IMG/VR virus record: IMGVR_UViG_3300049718_000014
Coordinates: 1 to 38,690 of that record
Source of the DNA: a virus
Direction: 5' to 3' (one strand)
Length of the DNA: 38,690 bases
Position 1 is the stretch's first letter; each line of letters begins with the position of its first letter. Positions 13,789-22,418 of this stretch are shown in pieces. The notes under the pieces were generated by a model, which had not been told where the DNA came from, searched no databases, and saw only the letters and a program-made list of their open reading frames with translations. The position numbers were made by a program, and so were the translations under genes.

Positions 13789-15554
13789 CAATGCACATCC
13801 TTTGTGTATGTTGGCTGGGTCGTCGCCCAAGTCACGATGTAGCACTCCTTCGACTCGAGTTGAATCGTGTAGAACTCCCCGGCCGTTTTAAGCGCCGCCA
13901 CCTGCTGCGAGTTGATAGTGACCATTGCCGTGTTCGTCGCACTCTGCGTTAGGTAGTGGGTTTCTGGCGACGGGCCAGCGCAGATCGTCGCGGGCGACGT
14001 TCCGACACTTGCCGCGGCCGTTGTTCCGACAGGGTTGTAGCCGTTCAATTTGGCCACGCTAGCTGTCGCCAAAGCACCGATGCTGATTGGGCCTGAAGCG
14101 TTCCCGATCGCCTCGCCACCCTCGACAAACACCTTAGTCGCAGCGCTGTCTACCACAATGCCGTATCCTGAACCACCGCGTCCGTTAGGTGTAGTAGTAG
14201 TTCCTGCAATTGGTGCGACGATGCTAATATTTTGTGGCATTCCAGAATTATTAGATATTAGGATGCCGCTCCCGTTATTGTAGTTTGTAACAGGGGCAAT
14301 TAGCGTAACGTCGCTAACATTTGAGGATGCAAAAATCATTCCGCTGGCAGTTGTATTTACCGACGTGCTTTTTTGTGTTGACCCCCAGCACGCCGTACAA
14401 ACCATGACATTCATGGAGTTGACTGACCAATTGGAGGCGCCACTCGTGTCTCCTATGCAGTTTGTGCAGAAGAAATTCATATTTCCAGTGCTGCTCTTTC
14501 CAAGCCCCCAGCCTGAAACACTGTTATTATATGCAGTAACATTGGAGCCATAAAATCCGCCTTGGTCTACAATTTCGAACCCATCGTTACCGTTACCGTC
14601 TGATCGTGAATTGCTCAGGTACAGATCGGTACCGCCAATTGTGTAGAATCCGTCATGCAGCACATCCGACGCGGAAAAATTCTCTACAACCACGGCTGAA
14701 GAATTTATTATCGACAGCCCATCGTAAAGAGCTGATGGGAATTGCGACGGGGAGACCCCACGCACAATTACGCTGTCTACTTTATTTAGCTTAAACCCAC
14801 TATTTCCCGCGACTGCTGTGACTCCGGACTTTTGTCCGACCCCGCACGTTCCGTCGAACCCGGTGCTATAATATGTGTTAGTCCCATCGCCAAATTGTAT
14901 CGCATAGCTATTCGTTGTGTTGTTTACAATTATTACTCCTTCATCGCAGGTTATATTAACACGATTAAGAGCGATTTGCACGCCACCCATAACGTAATAG
15001 GTGTTGCTTGGAGTGACAAAAGGAAACCGAATATTGCAGCCGCCAGAACTTGAGCAGGCCGCCAGCAGCGCGGTCCATTTCGTGGTATTGTCCGTCGAGC
15101 CATCGGCGACGAAACCATAATCGAGAACGTTCAGCGTAGGATAGATGGTTGTTGGAGCAACGTCACTGGGGTTTGCAGTCGCCCCAGTAATATTAGCCTT
15201 GACCGTATAGGCCGCCATCTGTGCGGCCTTGGCGTTCGTCACGGCGTTGTTGACGAGGCCCGCAGTCGGCAGCCCCGTCGCATTGGTCAGATCAATCGCT
15301 GGGCCAGTGCCGAACACCAGCGGGCCCGTCCCCGTCTTATCCGGCACAGCGGCGGCGAGATTGGCGGAGGTCGGGGCAAGAAGCCACGCCGGGACATTAG
15401 TCCCAAGCACAAACGGGCCTGGAATCGCCGACCCGCCGCCAAAGTTCGCGCATGCGGCGCCGGGGAGGAACACGCCCGAGCATGTCGCCGCCGCCGGCCC
15501 GGCAAACAGCGCCGCAAGAGCAAGCGCGGAGAGGAAGCGGAGGAAAGAGCGCAT
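13788..15554 (-). CDS. Beta-helix tail spike / pectate-lyase-like protein with signal peptide
   Basis: 588 residues from ATG at 15554 (TAATG overlap with the upstream gene). Residues 1-23 are a clear Sec signal (RFLSALALAALFAGPAAA). A linker with GxFVLGTNVPAWLLAP and GLPTAGLVNNAV precedes a pectate-lyase-3-type entry, LNVLDYGFVADGSTDNTTKW, at about 145-165. The next ~330 residues show right-handed beta-helix character: repeated short strands with Asn, Ser, Gly and Val (VENFSASDVLHDGFYTIGG, GNGNDGFEIVDQGGFYGSN). The final ~80 residues form a separate cap. Such proteins bind or depolymerise surface polysaccharide. The middle of the gene is visibly more AT-rich than its neighbours, a sign of recent acquisition. 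Confidence 0.78.
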   Translation of the reverse strand: MRSFLRFLSALALAALFAGPAAATCSGVFLPGAACANFGGGSAIPGPFVLGTNVPAWLLAPTSANLAAAVPDKTGTGPLVFGTGPAIDLTNATGLPTAGLVNNAVTNAKAAQMAAYTVKANITGATANPSDVAPTTIYPTLNVLDYGFVADGSTDNTTKWTALLAACSSSGGCNIRFPFVTPSNTYYVMGGVQIALNRVNITCDEGVIIVNNTTNSYAIQFGDGTNTYYSTGFDGTCGVGQKSGVTAVAGNSGFKLNKVDSVIVRGVSPSQFPSALYDGLSIINSSAVVVENFSASDVLHDGFYTIGGTDLYLSNSRSDGNGNDGFEIVDQGGFYGSNVTAYNNSVSGWGLGKSSTGNMNFFCTNCIGDTSGASNWSVNSMNVMVCTACWGSTQKSTSVNTTASGMIFASSNVSDVTLIAPVTNYNNGSGILISNNSGMPQNISIVAPIAGTTTTPNGRGGSGYGIVVDSAATKVFVEGGEAIGNASGPISIGALATASVAKLNGYNPVGTTAAASVGTSPATICAGPSPETHYLTQSATNTAMVTINSQQVAALKTAGEFYTIQLESKECYIVTWATTQPTYTKDVH

Positions 15555-15961
15555 TAGACAACCTTCCACATATTCGAGCCATTACTGCGCAGGCGCATCG
15601 ATCCATAGGCTGTCGTGATTGTCAGAGACGTCGCGCCGCTGATGTGATCCGACCCAGCGGCCGCGACGGTGATCGTGATCGTCGCCGAGCAGTTGCCAGA
15701 ATCGTCCGCGATGAGCAGATCGGTTCCGACCGGGAACGCCGACGCCGCGAGGAGTGTGACGACTCTCGATGAGGTCAGCGTAGCGAACGAGACCTCGCGG
15801 TCGGACGCCAAAACCGCATAGGCCGCGTCGGCGACCGCCGTGCGGCTGGCGACGGCGGCGTTGATCTGCGCGGCGATCCCGCTCGCGCCGCCGAATTGGT
15901 TCTGCGGCGATCCGGGATCGGCGGTAGGAATGATCGTTGCAACGGTGGTTGTTGCGGCCAT
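15554..15961 (-). CDS. Beta-rich fibre-associated protein
   Basis: 135 residues. A flexible N-terminus (TTTVATIIPTADPGSPQNQFGGASG) is followed by helix AAQINAAVASRTAVADAAY. The rest is a beta-rich domain with the pattern 'ITITVAAAGSDHISGATSLTITTAYGSMRLRSNGSNMWKVV' spread over residues ~92-135. The GSDxIxGA motif followed by 'SMRLRSNGSxMW' is widespread in phage fibre and decoration proteins. A similar motif occurs in the 441-residue protein at 29616. It lies between the collar protein and the spike, so a tail-fibre or adaptor role is likely. Confidence 0.6.
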   Translation of the reverse strand: MAATTTVATIIPTADPGSPQNQFGGASGIAAQINAAVASRTAVADAAYAVLASDREVSFATLTSSRVVTLLAASAFPVGTDLLIADDSGNCSATITITVAAAGSDHISGATSLTITTAYGSMRLRSNGSNMWKVV

Positions 15962-15964
15962 GGG

Positions 15965-16825
15965 TCAGGTCCAAACGATTTTGTTGCACACGATCGTCGG
16001 CTGCGTATTTTGATGGGCGGACCCGGAGCCTGCCGGGGCTAGCGTGATGCCCGTCGTCGCGGTGTTGATCGCAATGCCGGTGGTCGCTGTATTGGTGATG
16101 AATCCGGCATCTGTGGCCTGCACCAACACGCTGCCTGTGGTGCCAGACCCGCGGGCGCCGATGTTGATGTTGTTTCCAAAACCGTGATAATGGCCGGCAT
16201 CGGTGATCCCGTGCAAATGGCCTAGATCGGTCAGCGTATGATTGTGCGACGCCAGCTCGCCGGTGATAAGTGCATGGGTTTCCGCGCCTCCGACCGCACC
16301 GAGCGTCGATCCGACGATCCCGGACCCGCCAGAGGTCAGCCGGTTCGCCGCCGTGCCACCCATGTTGTCGACGCCGGCCGCCGCGCGCCCGCGCAGATCG
16401 GGCATCCCAAAAGTTGTGACGCCGTCGCCGCCGAAGGTCGTCCCGAACAACGCGCCGAGCGCCGGATAGGACGCGATGAGTAGGACTTGGCCGTAAGCGA
16501 GAAGACTGCCGGGGGGGATGGACGCGGCGGGCCCCCACCAATCGGCGCCGGTTCCCGTCGCGCCCTTTGGCGTGTAGATGTGGTTCGTCGCGTCGAGATA
16601 GCCCATCGTCAGCCAATCGGTTCCGTCACTGATCTGGACAGGCCACGGCGAAACCGATGTGTTGAGCCACAATTGGCCGGCCGGCATCGACGACGCCGCA
16701 TTGGCCGGCGGCGCCGCGCCGCTGTTCATCGTGACGAGGGCGTCGAACGCCAGATTGAGGTTGTCGACCAAAGACAAGCCGGAAAGCGTGCCTGACGTAG
16801 GATTGACGAGTGAACCTTGGCTCAT
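15965..16825 (-). CDS. Tail-collar-domain fibre protein
   Basis: 286 residues. The C-terminal half carries the phage tail collar signature: GSLLAYGQVLLIASYPALGALFGTTFGGDGVTTFGMPDLRGRAAAGVDNMGG spread over residues ~105-157, followed by the Gly/His-rich receptor-side segment (SHNHTLTDLGHLHGITDAGHYHGF) whose histidines suit metal binding in a trimer. The end reads TQPTIVCNKIVWT, as in Mdp-type collar proteins, which finish 'QPxxxxNxIIxT'. The N-terminal third has strands that likely attach it to the baseplate. It is a short-fibre or receptor-binding protein. Confidence 0.85.
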   Translation of the reverse strand: MSQGSLVNPTSGTLSGLSLVDNLNLAFDALVTMNSGAAPPANAASSMPAGQLWLNTSVSPWPVQISDGTDWLTMGYLDATNHIYTPKGATGTGADWWGPAASIPPGSLLAYGQVLLIASYPALGALFGTTFGGDGVTTFGMPDLRGRAAAGVDNMGGTAANRLTSGGSGIVGSTLGAVGGAETHALITGELASHNHTLTDLGHLHGITDAGHYHGFGNNINIGARGSGTTGSVLVQATDAGFITNTATTGIAINTATTGITLAPAGSGSAHQNTQPTIVCNKIVWT

Positions 16826-16840
16826 GTCGCGCTCGCGCTT

Positions 16841-17164
16841 TCAGGCCGAATAATGCTTGGCGATGTCGAATTGCACGACGACTTGCTTGCCGTCCGCGTT
16901 GGCGCCGAGGCCAAAGATGACGACGAACCCGTCGACCTTCGCCGCGTCGATTGCGGCGCAGACCGGCTCGAGCGCGGTGCGCACGGCGGCGGCGTGCTCG
17001 GCGGCGCGGACTTCGTCATCCGGGCGCTCACTCGTCACGCCACGCTCCGATTCGCCCGCCGCGGCCTTCTCGATCAGCCGCGCGATTGCCGGACCGTTTG
17101 CCGTCATCAATTTCAGAAGATCGGCGTCGCTCAGCAGGACGCCGGGTGGTGTTTTGCTCGCCAT
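16841..17164 (-). CDS. 107-residue hypothetical protein
   Basis: The first 50 residues are helical (SDADLLKLMTANGPAIARLIEKAAAG). The remainder includes helix AAEHAAAVRTALEPVCAAIDAAKVDGF and a strand pair FVVIFGLGANADGKQVVVQFD. The layout suggests a small mixed alpha/beta protein. Located between the tail-tip protein and the collar fibre, it may be a chaperone or a minor tail component. No family was recognised. Confidence 0.6.
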   Translation of the reverse strand: MASKTPPGVLLSDADLLKLMTANGPAIARLIEKAAAGESERGVTSERPDDEVRAAEHAAAVRTALEPVCAAIDAAKVDGFVVIFGLGANADGKQVVVQFDIAKHYSA

Positions 17165-17200
17165 TGGATTTCGACCTCGATTTTTTGCGCGTCAAATATG

Positions 17201-20200
17201 TCAGTAGCCCTCGAAATCAGCGTTGATCGTGCGCGCGACGCCGACCCCGCCGTTGGTGATTTGCAGCGTGACATGCACATCCGTCAGACCCATCACGTTC
17301 AGGAGATCGCCGGCTTGCGGATTGATGATCGTCACGCTGACGTAGGGGACCGTCGAACCGTTCGGTCCGCCGTTGAAGATTGCCGGCCGCGTATCGCCAT
17401 CCGGGGTGAAGACGAACATCCGTCCGCCGGCCGGAAGTGCGTAGTTGTTCATGTGGTCGTTTCGCGCCGGCGCCGAGACTGTGAATGAGAATGCCGAGAG
17501 GTTGCAGATCGTCTGCGGGTCGATCGTCGACAGCAGTATGCGGAAGTTGAAATACTGCCCGTTGTAGGCGCCCGGCGCGTAATTTTGCCAAGGCCCGTAA
17601 ATGGCGTTCCCTTCGTAAACGTCTGGAAGTATGTAGACGTTCGAAGCGTCGTAAAGGTCAGGATCATTTGTGCCAATCTGGATTTGCGGAACGGCGTCAA
17701 TGAACTGCGTCGACCCCGAACCGAGGATGTCGGCGAGTGTGAGTACGTTTGCGGCGGCCAGGATGTTTCCGCCGATCGGCGATCCTTCCGCCGCCCAGGT
17801 CACGGTCACCGCGCAGGCCGCGGTGCGCCCGGCGTTGATGACGTGGGTGAGCGGGATCTGATAGGAGCCGTTCCCCGGCGTCGATTGGAGCAACTCGCCG
17901 ACGATCGCGGCGTCGCCAGAGAGCGCGCCGCTCCATCTCGTCGCGACCTCATCCCACGATTGCAGGATGTTCGTGACGAGCAGGTTGCCGGCAATCTCGA
18001 TCGAAACCGGCGTCTCGCTGTAGACGAGAATTCCCGGCGCCGGCGTCGACTTCGCCGCGACCCAGAACGTACCGTCGCCGCGCGTCGCGAACGGCGGGTG
18101 CGCGACGGTCCCAAGCGTCAGTGCGCCGGCCCACGAACTGCCGACGCGGACTTCGTAAGTGACCGCGCGGAAGTCTGAGACCTCCGTCCAATTCAGATTG
18201 GCGAAGCTGTCGACGTAGTTGGTCGTCAGATTGGTGACATTGGGCAACGGAGATGAAAGCGCCGAGCCCTTGACGACGTATGGATAGGGCGCGACGTCCG
18301 CGAGATTTTGCGCCGCGACGCCAAACTGATTGAACGCGCAGAACTTGAAATAGACGGTCGACCCGACCTGCTGCGAAGTGAAGTTCCACTGATAGGCAGA
18401 CCCGTCCAACCGCATGAACGGCGCGCGGATCGCATGGGCGGCAATCGAAGACGTGTACGCGCCGCGAGACAGCGTCGTCAGATCGTAAGCGCTGGCCCCG
18501 ATCAACGTCGCGGTTTTGTAAGCCAGGACTTCGCTATCGACTACGCTTACCGTCGCGAGAGCGTCGAACGCCACGGACGACACGGATATCAGTTGTGTCT
18601 CGGACTCGCTCAGATTGACGGCGAGCGTGTTCGTCGCATCGATGGTCTGACCGCTCGGCGCTTCCGCCACGCTCGGCAAGGTCGCGGTCAGGACGCCCAT
18701 GCGCGTTGCGCCGGGCCATGATTCCAGAAACGAGTAATTCTCGCCGTCGGTCGAGAGATAAACGTCGCAGCCGCCGTAGTTGGCCGGCACAGACCCAGAG
18801 AGGCCGATCAGAAGGCAAAGTCCGTCGCCAAGCTGATCAGGCGGCTCAAAGAAGAAAGGCGCGTTGACGCTGCCCGAAGGGGCATTGTTGAACCGTCCGG
18901 CGCCGATGCTGGCCTGCGTGTTGTAGATCGGCGCCGACGCGGTGAGAGGAACCTCTTCGAACGTGAGCGTAAGCGTCGAGTCGGAGTTCTCGTCGATCTG
19001 CGTGATGCGGACGAGTTGGTTGACGAGTTGGAACGACGGCTCGGTCAGCGTGACGAGGTCGAGCACGTCGAGCAAGACGAACTGCCGCCCGACCGTGCAT
19101 TGCCACTGCCGCATCTGCGCCTGGATGCGCTGAAGCTGCAATGCGGCCGAGACACTCGCCGCCGAGGCGAGACTGAAAAACGAGTTGTCCTTGACGTCCG
19201 ACAGGCGCACGCGCGACGTCGCCGTGATTGATGCGTCGTCGGTCGCGTAGATCGTGACGGGGTTGTAGAGGTTCGACCGATCGTTGTATTTGATCTGAAG
19301 CTTATTGAAGACGTCGAGCGGGTTCGCCGCCGAGAACGCGAGGAACGATTTTCCCGAGGCGGAGCCTTGGCCGAGCGATCCTTGATTTGGCAGGAAGTCG
19401 TCGACGCCGAGATCGTAGACCGGCGTGGTGTTCGGCGTGTAGGTATAGCCGTTTCCCGTGACCGAGACGTCGCCGTAAGGCACGATGTCGAAGACGGCGC
19501 CGGACTGGCGGAAGTCGCAGTTCAGCGCATCCATCAACGCCTTGATATGCGAGTTCGCGGATGTCTGCGACGCGAGCGTCAGCGAGATCATCATGCCGGT
19601 CGCGCGCCAGTAATTGCGCGCGGTGTCGAAGTCGCCGATCACCGATGACGGAAAGCCCTGCACGCCCCAATCTTGATTGGTCAGGAAGGCTTTAATCCAG
19701 TCAGCGGGGTTTGCGTCCGGGCCGAGCGCCGGAATGTCGGAATTGATCGCCCATGTCACCTCGACGTTGAACGCCGGGAAGCTCGGCGACGAGCCGAGTT
19801 GCAGGTTCGGCCAAATGACGTAGGAGAGGCCGCGATAGGCGAGCGCATGCGACGGAAAGTTCGCTTGCCACCAAGAGTCGTTGGTCTGCCCGTAATCGCC
19901 GACATGAAAGATGGTGTTGTAAGTGCCGTTTCCCTGCGTGATGTCGCTCGACGGGATACCCATCGCATTGAGGTCGGCAAGCATTTGCGCGGTCGGCGGG
20001 ACGAGAAAGTCGACGTTCGACCCGTTGTAGATCGTGCAGACCTGCGTGATCTGCCCTTCGCCAAGCAGCGACAGGCCGGAGCACGAATAGGTATACTGGC
20101 CGGTGTTGCCCTTACCGCTCGACCCGACGACGCCACCCTTTCCACCCGATGACTTGGTTTGCGTCGCGGTGAAGCCGGCGTAGTCGATCAGGATCGGCGC

Positions 20201-20320
20201 CCAACGCACCTGGCCGCAGCCGATCGGGATTGGCGTGCCCTGAACCGACGCCGAGACGCGCAGCGCGGCGGCGACCGGGTCCGAGTTGTTCGTCCGGTTC
20301 GATCGGAAGAGGTTCGCCAC
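17201..20320 (-). CDS. Central tail-tip / host-specificity protein (GTA gp15-like)
   Basis: 1039 residues, the largest gene of the window. The N-terminus (DPVAAALRVSASVQGTPIPIGCGQVRW) matches the opening of baseplate hub proteins. Residues ~60-300 include AYRGLSYVIWPNLQLG and PAFNVEVTW, typical of the TIGR-type GTA tail protein, followed by ADWIKAFLTNQDWG and SLTLASQTSANSHIKALMDALNC. Two or more fibronectin-like beta regions follow (for example YVDSFANLNWTEVSDFRAVTYEVRVG near 730). The C-terminal ~150 residues include a GGRMFVFTPDGD strand. The NlpC gene directly upstream and the DUF2163 and DUF2460 genes before it match the RcGTA gene order. It is likely the central tip of the tail. Confidence 0.8.
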   Translation of the reverse strand: MANLFRSNRTNNSDPVAAALRVSASVQGTPIPIGCGQVRWAPILIDYAGFTATQTKSSGGKGGVVGSSGKGNTGQYTYSCSGLSLLGEGQITQVCTIYNGSNVDFLVPPTAQMLADLNAMGIPSSDITQGNGTYNTIFHVGDYGQTNDSWWQANFPSHALAYRGLSYVIWPNLQLGSSPSFPAFNVEVTWAINSDIPALGPDANPADWIKAFLTNQDWGVQGFPSSVIGDFDTARNYWRATGMMISLTLASQTSANSHIKALMDALNCDFRQSGAVFDIVPYGDVSVTGNGYTYTPNTTPVYDLGVDDFLPNQGSLGQGSASGKSFLAFSAANPLDVFNKLQIKYNDRSNLYNPVTIYATDDASITATSRVRLSDVKDNSFFSLASAASVSAALQLQRIQAQMRQWQCTVGRQFVLLDVLDLVTLTEPSFQLVNQLVRITQIDENSDSTLTLTFEEVPLTASAPIYNTQASIGAGRFNNAPSGSVNAPFFFEPPDQLGDGLCLLIGLSGSVPANYGGCDVYLSTDGENYSFLESWPGATRMGVLTATLPSVAEAPSGQTIDATNTLAVNLSESETQLISVSSVAFDALATVSVVDSEVLAYKTATLIGASAYDLTTLSRGAYTSSIAAHAIRAPFMRLDGSAYQWNFTSQQVGSTVYFKFCAFNQFGVAAQNLADVAPYPYVVKGSALSSPLPNVTNLTTNYVDSFANLNWTEVSDFRAVTYEVRVGSSWAGALTLGTVAHPPFATRGDGTFWVAAKSTPAPGILVYSETPVSIEIAGNLLVTNILQSWDEVATRWSGALSGDAAIVGELLQSTPGNGSYQIPLTHVINAGRTAACAVTVTWAAEGSPIGGNILAAANVLTLADILGSGSTQFIDAVPQIQIGTNDPDLYDASNVYILPDVYEGNAIYGPWQNYAPGAYNGQYFNFRILLSTIDPQTICNLSAFSFTVSAPARNDHMNNYALPAGGRMFVFTPDGDTRPAIFNGGPNGSTVPYVSVTIINPQAGDLLNVMGLTDVHVTLQITNGGVGVARTINADFEGY

Positions 20321-20323
20321 CCG

Positions 20324-20764
20324 TCATCTCCAAACCGAGAAGAACCGGCGCGGCCTCCCCTGAAGGTCGGCAACGTCGCCGCGCATCGCGACCACTTTGC
20401 CGCTCAGCTTGTGTGCGTGGATGATCTCGCGCGGCCAATCGACGACGATCGCCGCATGTGAGAATGCGCGCCCAATGCGATAGGCGATAATGTCGGCGGT
20501 ATCGACCTCGCTCTCGTCGATCTCATGCGCATATCGCGACAGGAAGGTCAGGAATTGTTCGCCGTCGCTGTGCAGAAAGTGTTGAGGGGAATAGCGCCCC
20601 GTGTCGACGTGCTCGACAAGGCCGGCCTCCTCAAACGCCGCCGCGATGAGTTGGACGCAATCAACGCCGACGCCCTTGACGCGCGCCATATCGTGGAAGG
20701 GGGTGCCTTCCCAAAGGCGCGCAGCCGCGACAACCGCGGCGCGTTCTTCGCTTTCGCTGCGCAT
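20324..20764 (-). CDS. NlpC/P60-family tail-tip peptidase (GTA gp14-like)
   Basis: 146 residues. VGVDCVQLIAAAF contains the catalytic Cys36, and FSHAAIVVDWPREIIHAH contains the catalytic His103 and a polar partner at 116-118. These match NlpC/P60 cysteine peptidases that cut peptide bonds in murein. Its size and neighbours equal the GTA gp14 peptidase. In a tail it would open a small hole in the wall during DNA injection. It lacks a signal peptide, as expected of a virion part. Confidence 0.87.
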   Translation of the reverse strand: MRSESEERAAVVAAARLWEGTPFHDMARVKGVGVDCVQLIAAAFEEAGLVEHVDTGRYSPQHFLHSDGEQFLTFLSRYAHEIDESEVDTADIIAYRIGRAFSHAAIVVDWPREIIHAHKLSGKVVAMRGDVADLQGRPRRFFSVWR

Positions 20765-20770
20765 TGTTGA

Positions 20771-21739
20771 TTAGCCGATCTGAATCTCTGGCTGCGGCGT
20801 ATAGGGAGCGCCGAGGAAGTTGATGGTGTTGGCGAACCCGCCGCAGCCGCCGGCGCCGAGGCTCTTGTCGCAGCCCGGATAGAATGTCCATCCATCTCCC
20901 GTCGCGACCGCAAACGGCCACGCATACTGAGGCTGAAACGCGGTTCCGACGTGCGCGACGATCGAGCGCTGCAATCCGGCGTTGAGCCCGGACGTGCAGA
21001 GCATCCGCCCTTGCGCATATGTCCCCGAACCGCCGGGAGCCGCCGGGCTGGCAAGCACGCTGTATTGCGTCGAGCCGGCGAGCGCCGTCGCCGTCTCGGC
21101 GAAGCTCGCCGCGCTGAGCGTGCATCGTGCGTCGAACAACTGATGCCGGCACGACGCCTGCACAAGGTTGCGCGGCATGTTCATGCTGAGCAGATATTTG
21201 TACGACGAGCAGTTGAAGAAGCAGAGCGTCGGCGTCGCGTCGACCTCGCCGATGATCCCGCCGTAGATGACGATGGACCCTACGCAGGTGCGCGTGGCGA
21301 CGCTGTAGGGCGCTGTTGGCGGCGCGGCCCAATAGGCGCGCGCGACCTGAACCGTCGCGCTGGCGAACAGCCCGGCGCGGCACGCGGCGAGCCACGGCGT
21401 CGAGCCAAACACGTCGGGGAAAGTGAACGCACCCGAGAATTGGTCCTGAACTGTGGGCGCTAGCGCGACCGTCCACGAATCGTCATCGAGGCCGCGCGTC
21501 CACTTGCCCTGAACCTTCGACTGCTTCGTGTCGACCTTGGGATAGCCGGAGCCGATCGAGCCGCAGGAATAGATGTTGGCCGCGTTGTCGATCGCGTCGA
21601 AGTCGCCGGTGCAGAGACGAATGACCGGGCCGTTGACCGGCGTGAACGTGTAGAGGTCGACCGAGTAGAGCGTCGAGGCCGCTCCTTGCGCAATTGCCGC
21701 GTTGAGCAGCGTCGTGAGTGCCGGCGAGGCGGTTTTCAT
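20771..21739 (-). CDS. DUF2163/BR0599-type baseplate hub protein (GTA gp13-like)
   Basis: 322 residues. The N-terminus (ALTTLLNAAIAQGAASTLYSVDLYTFT) and the strands after it match the beta-rich DUF2163 domain. The C-terminal signature is FYPGCDKSLGAGGCGGFANTINFLGAPYTPQPEI, with cysteines as in BR0599-like proteins, and an earlier CRHQLFDARCTL segment likewise has paired Cys. GTA gp13 is a hub component that carries cysteines possibly binding an iron-sulfur cluster. The gene order with the NlpC peptidase next to it supports the assignment. Confidence 0.85.
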   Translation of the reverse strand: MKTASPALTTLLNAAIAQGAASTLYSVDLYTFTPVNGPVIRLCTGDFDAIDNAANIYSCGSIGSGYPKVDTKQSKVQGKWTRGLDDDSWTVALAPTVQDQFSGAFTFPDVFGSTPWLAACRAGLFASATVQVARAYWAAPPTAPYSVATRTCVGSIVIYGGIIGEVDATPTLCFFNCSSYKYLLSMNMPRNLVQASCRHQLFDARCTLSAASFAETATALAGSTQYSVLASPAAPGGSGTYAQGRMLCTSGLNAGLQRSIVAHVGTAFQPQYAWPFAVATGDGWTFYPGCDKSLGAGGCGGFANTINFLGAPYTPQPEIQIG

Positions 21740-21740
21740 C

Positions 21741-22415
21741 TCAGAAAATCCGCGTTTCGAACTTGATCGAGCGAGCTTCCCACAGGGAGCCCATGATCTT
21801 GGCGAGGTCGACCATGTCGTCGGAAAAGTTGCAGGGCCAATAATAGCACCCTGTCCAGGTCAGCGCCGCGCCGCCCGTCGGCGCCGTCGTGAACGTAACG
21901 AGCCCCGACGAACTGACGGTGTAGCCGGTCGTTTGCAGCACGCCGGCGATGTAGATCAGCGGCGCCGGATAAGGCGCGTTGATCGTGCCCGGACCGTTCG
22001 GGTTCGGAACGACGGTCGGACCGGCCGAATTGAGCGGCGCGAAGATCAGATCGGCCCATCCGCCGGCGGCGCGCGCCAGTTGGAATTTCGTTGAGACGCC
22101 ATCGCCAACGCCAAACTGCTGAGCGACAACCTGGCAGTCGTCGACGTCCCAATAGTTGAAGATCAGCGCGCTGCCCAGGCACTGATTGAACAATCCCTCT
22201 ACCGCTTGGAGCGAGTTGGCGACGAGCGTCGCCCACGCGCCGGACGAGTCGAGCCCAGTGACGACGATCTCATATTTGCGCGACGCCTGGGTCCGATTGG
22301 CGAACGTCGTCTTCTTTCCGGACATGGCGACTTGCGTCGTCGTGTCGAAGTTGCCGCCGCTGCGCTTGACCGGGAAGGTCAGCGCCGGGAGGTAGGGGAA
22401 GACAGGCGCGGTCAT
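21741..22415 (-). CDS. DUF2460-type distal tail protein (GTA gp12-like)
   Basis: 224 residues. The sequence opens with FPYLPALTFPVKRSGGNFDTTTQVAMSG, then ANRTQASRKYEIVVTGL, and a middle region GWADLIFAPLNSAGP. Strands follow with PYPAPLIYIAGVLQTTGYTVSSSGLVTFTTAPTGGAALTWTGCYYWPC spread over residues ~150-200. The end LWEARSIKFETRIF is typical of the DUF2460 family. The family forms the distal tail ring. Stop and start junctions are only one to three bases from the neighbours, which confirms an operon. Confidence 0.8.
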   Translation of the reverse strand: MTAPVFPYLPALTFPVKRSGGNFDTTTQVAMSGKKTTFANRTQASRKYEIVVTGLDSSGAWATLVANSLQAVEGLFNQCLGSALIFNYWDVDDCQVVAQQFGVGDGVSTKFQLARAAGGWADLIFAPLNSAGPTVVPNPNGPGTINAPYPAPLIYIAGVLQTTGYTVSSSGLVTFTTAPTGGAALTWTGCYYWPCNFSDDMVDLAKIMGSLWEARSIKFETRIF

Positions 22416-22418
22416 CGC

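Noticed and set aside
13788-16825. Diversity-generating retroelement acting on fibre or spike genes
   Set aside because: No reverse transcriptase gene and no template/variable repeat pair were found in the window.
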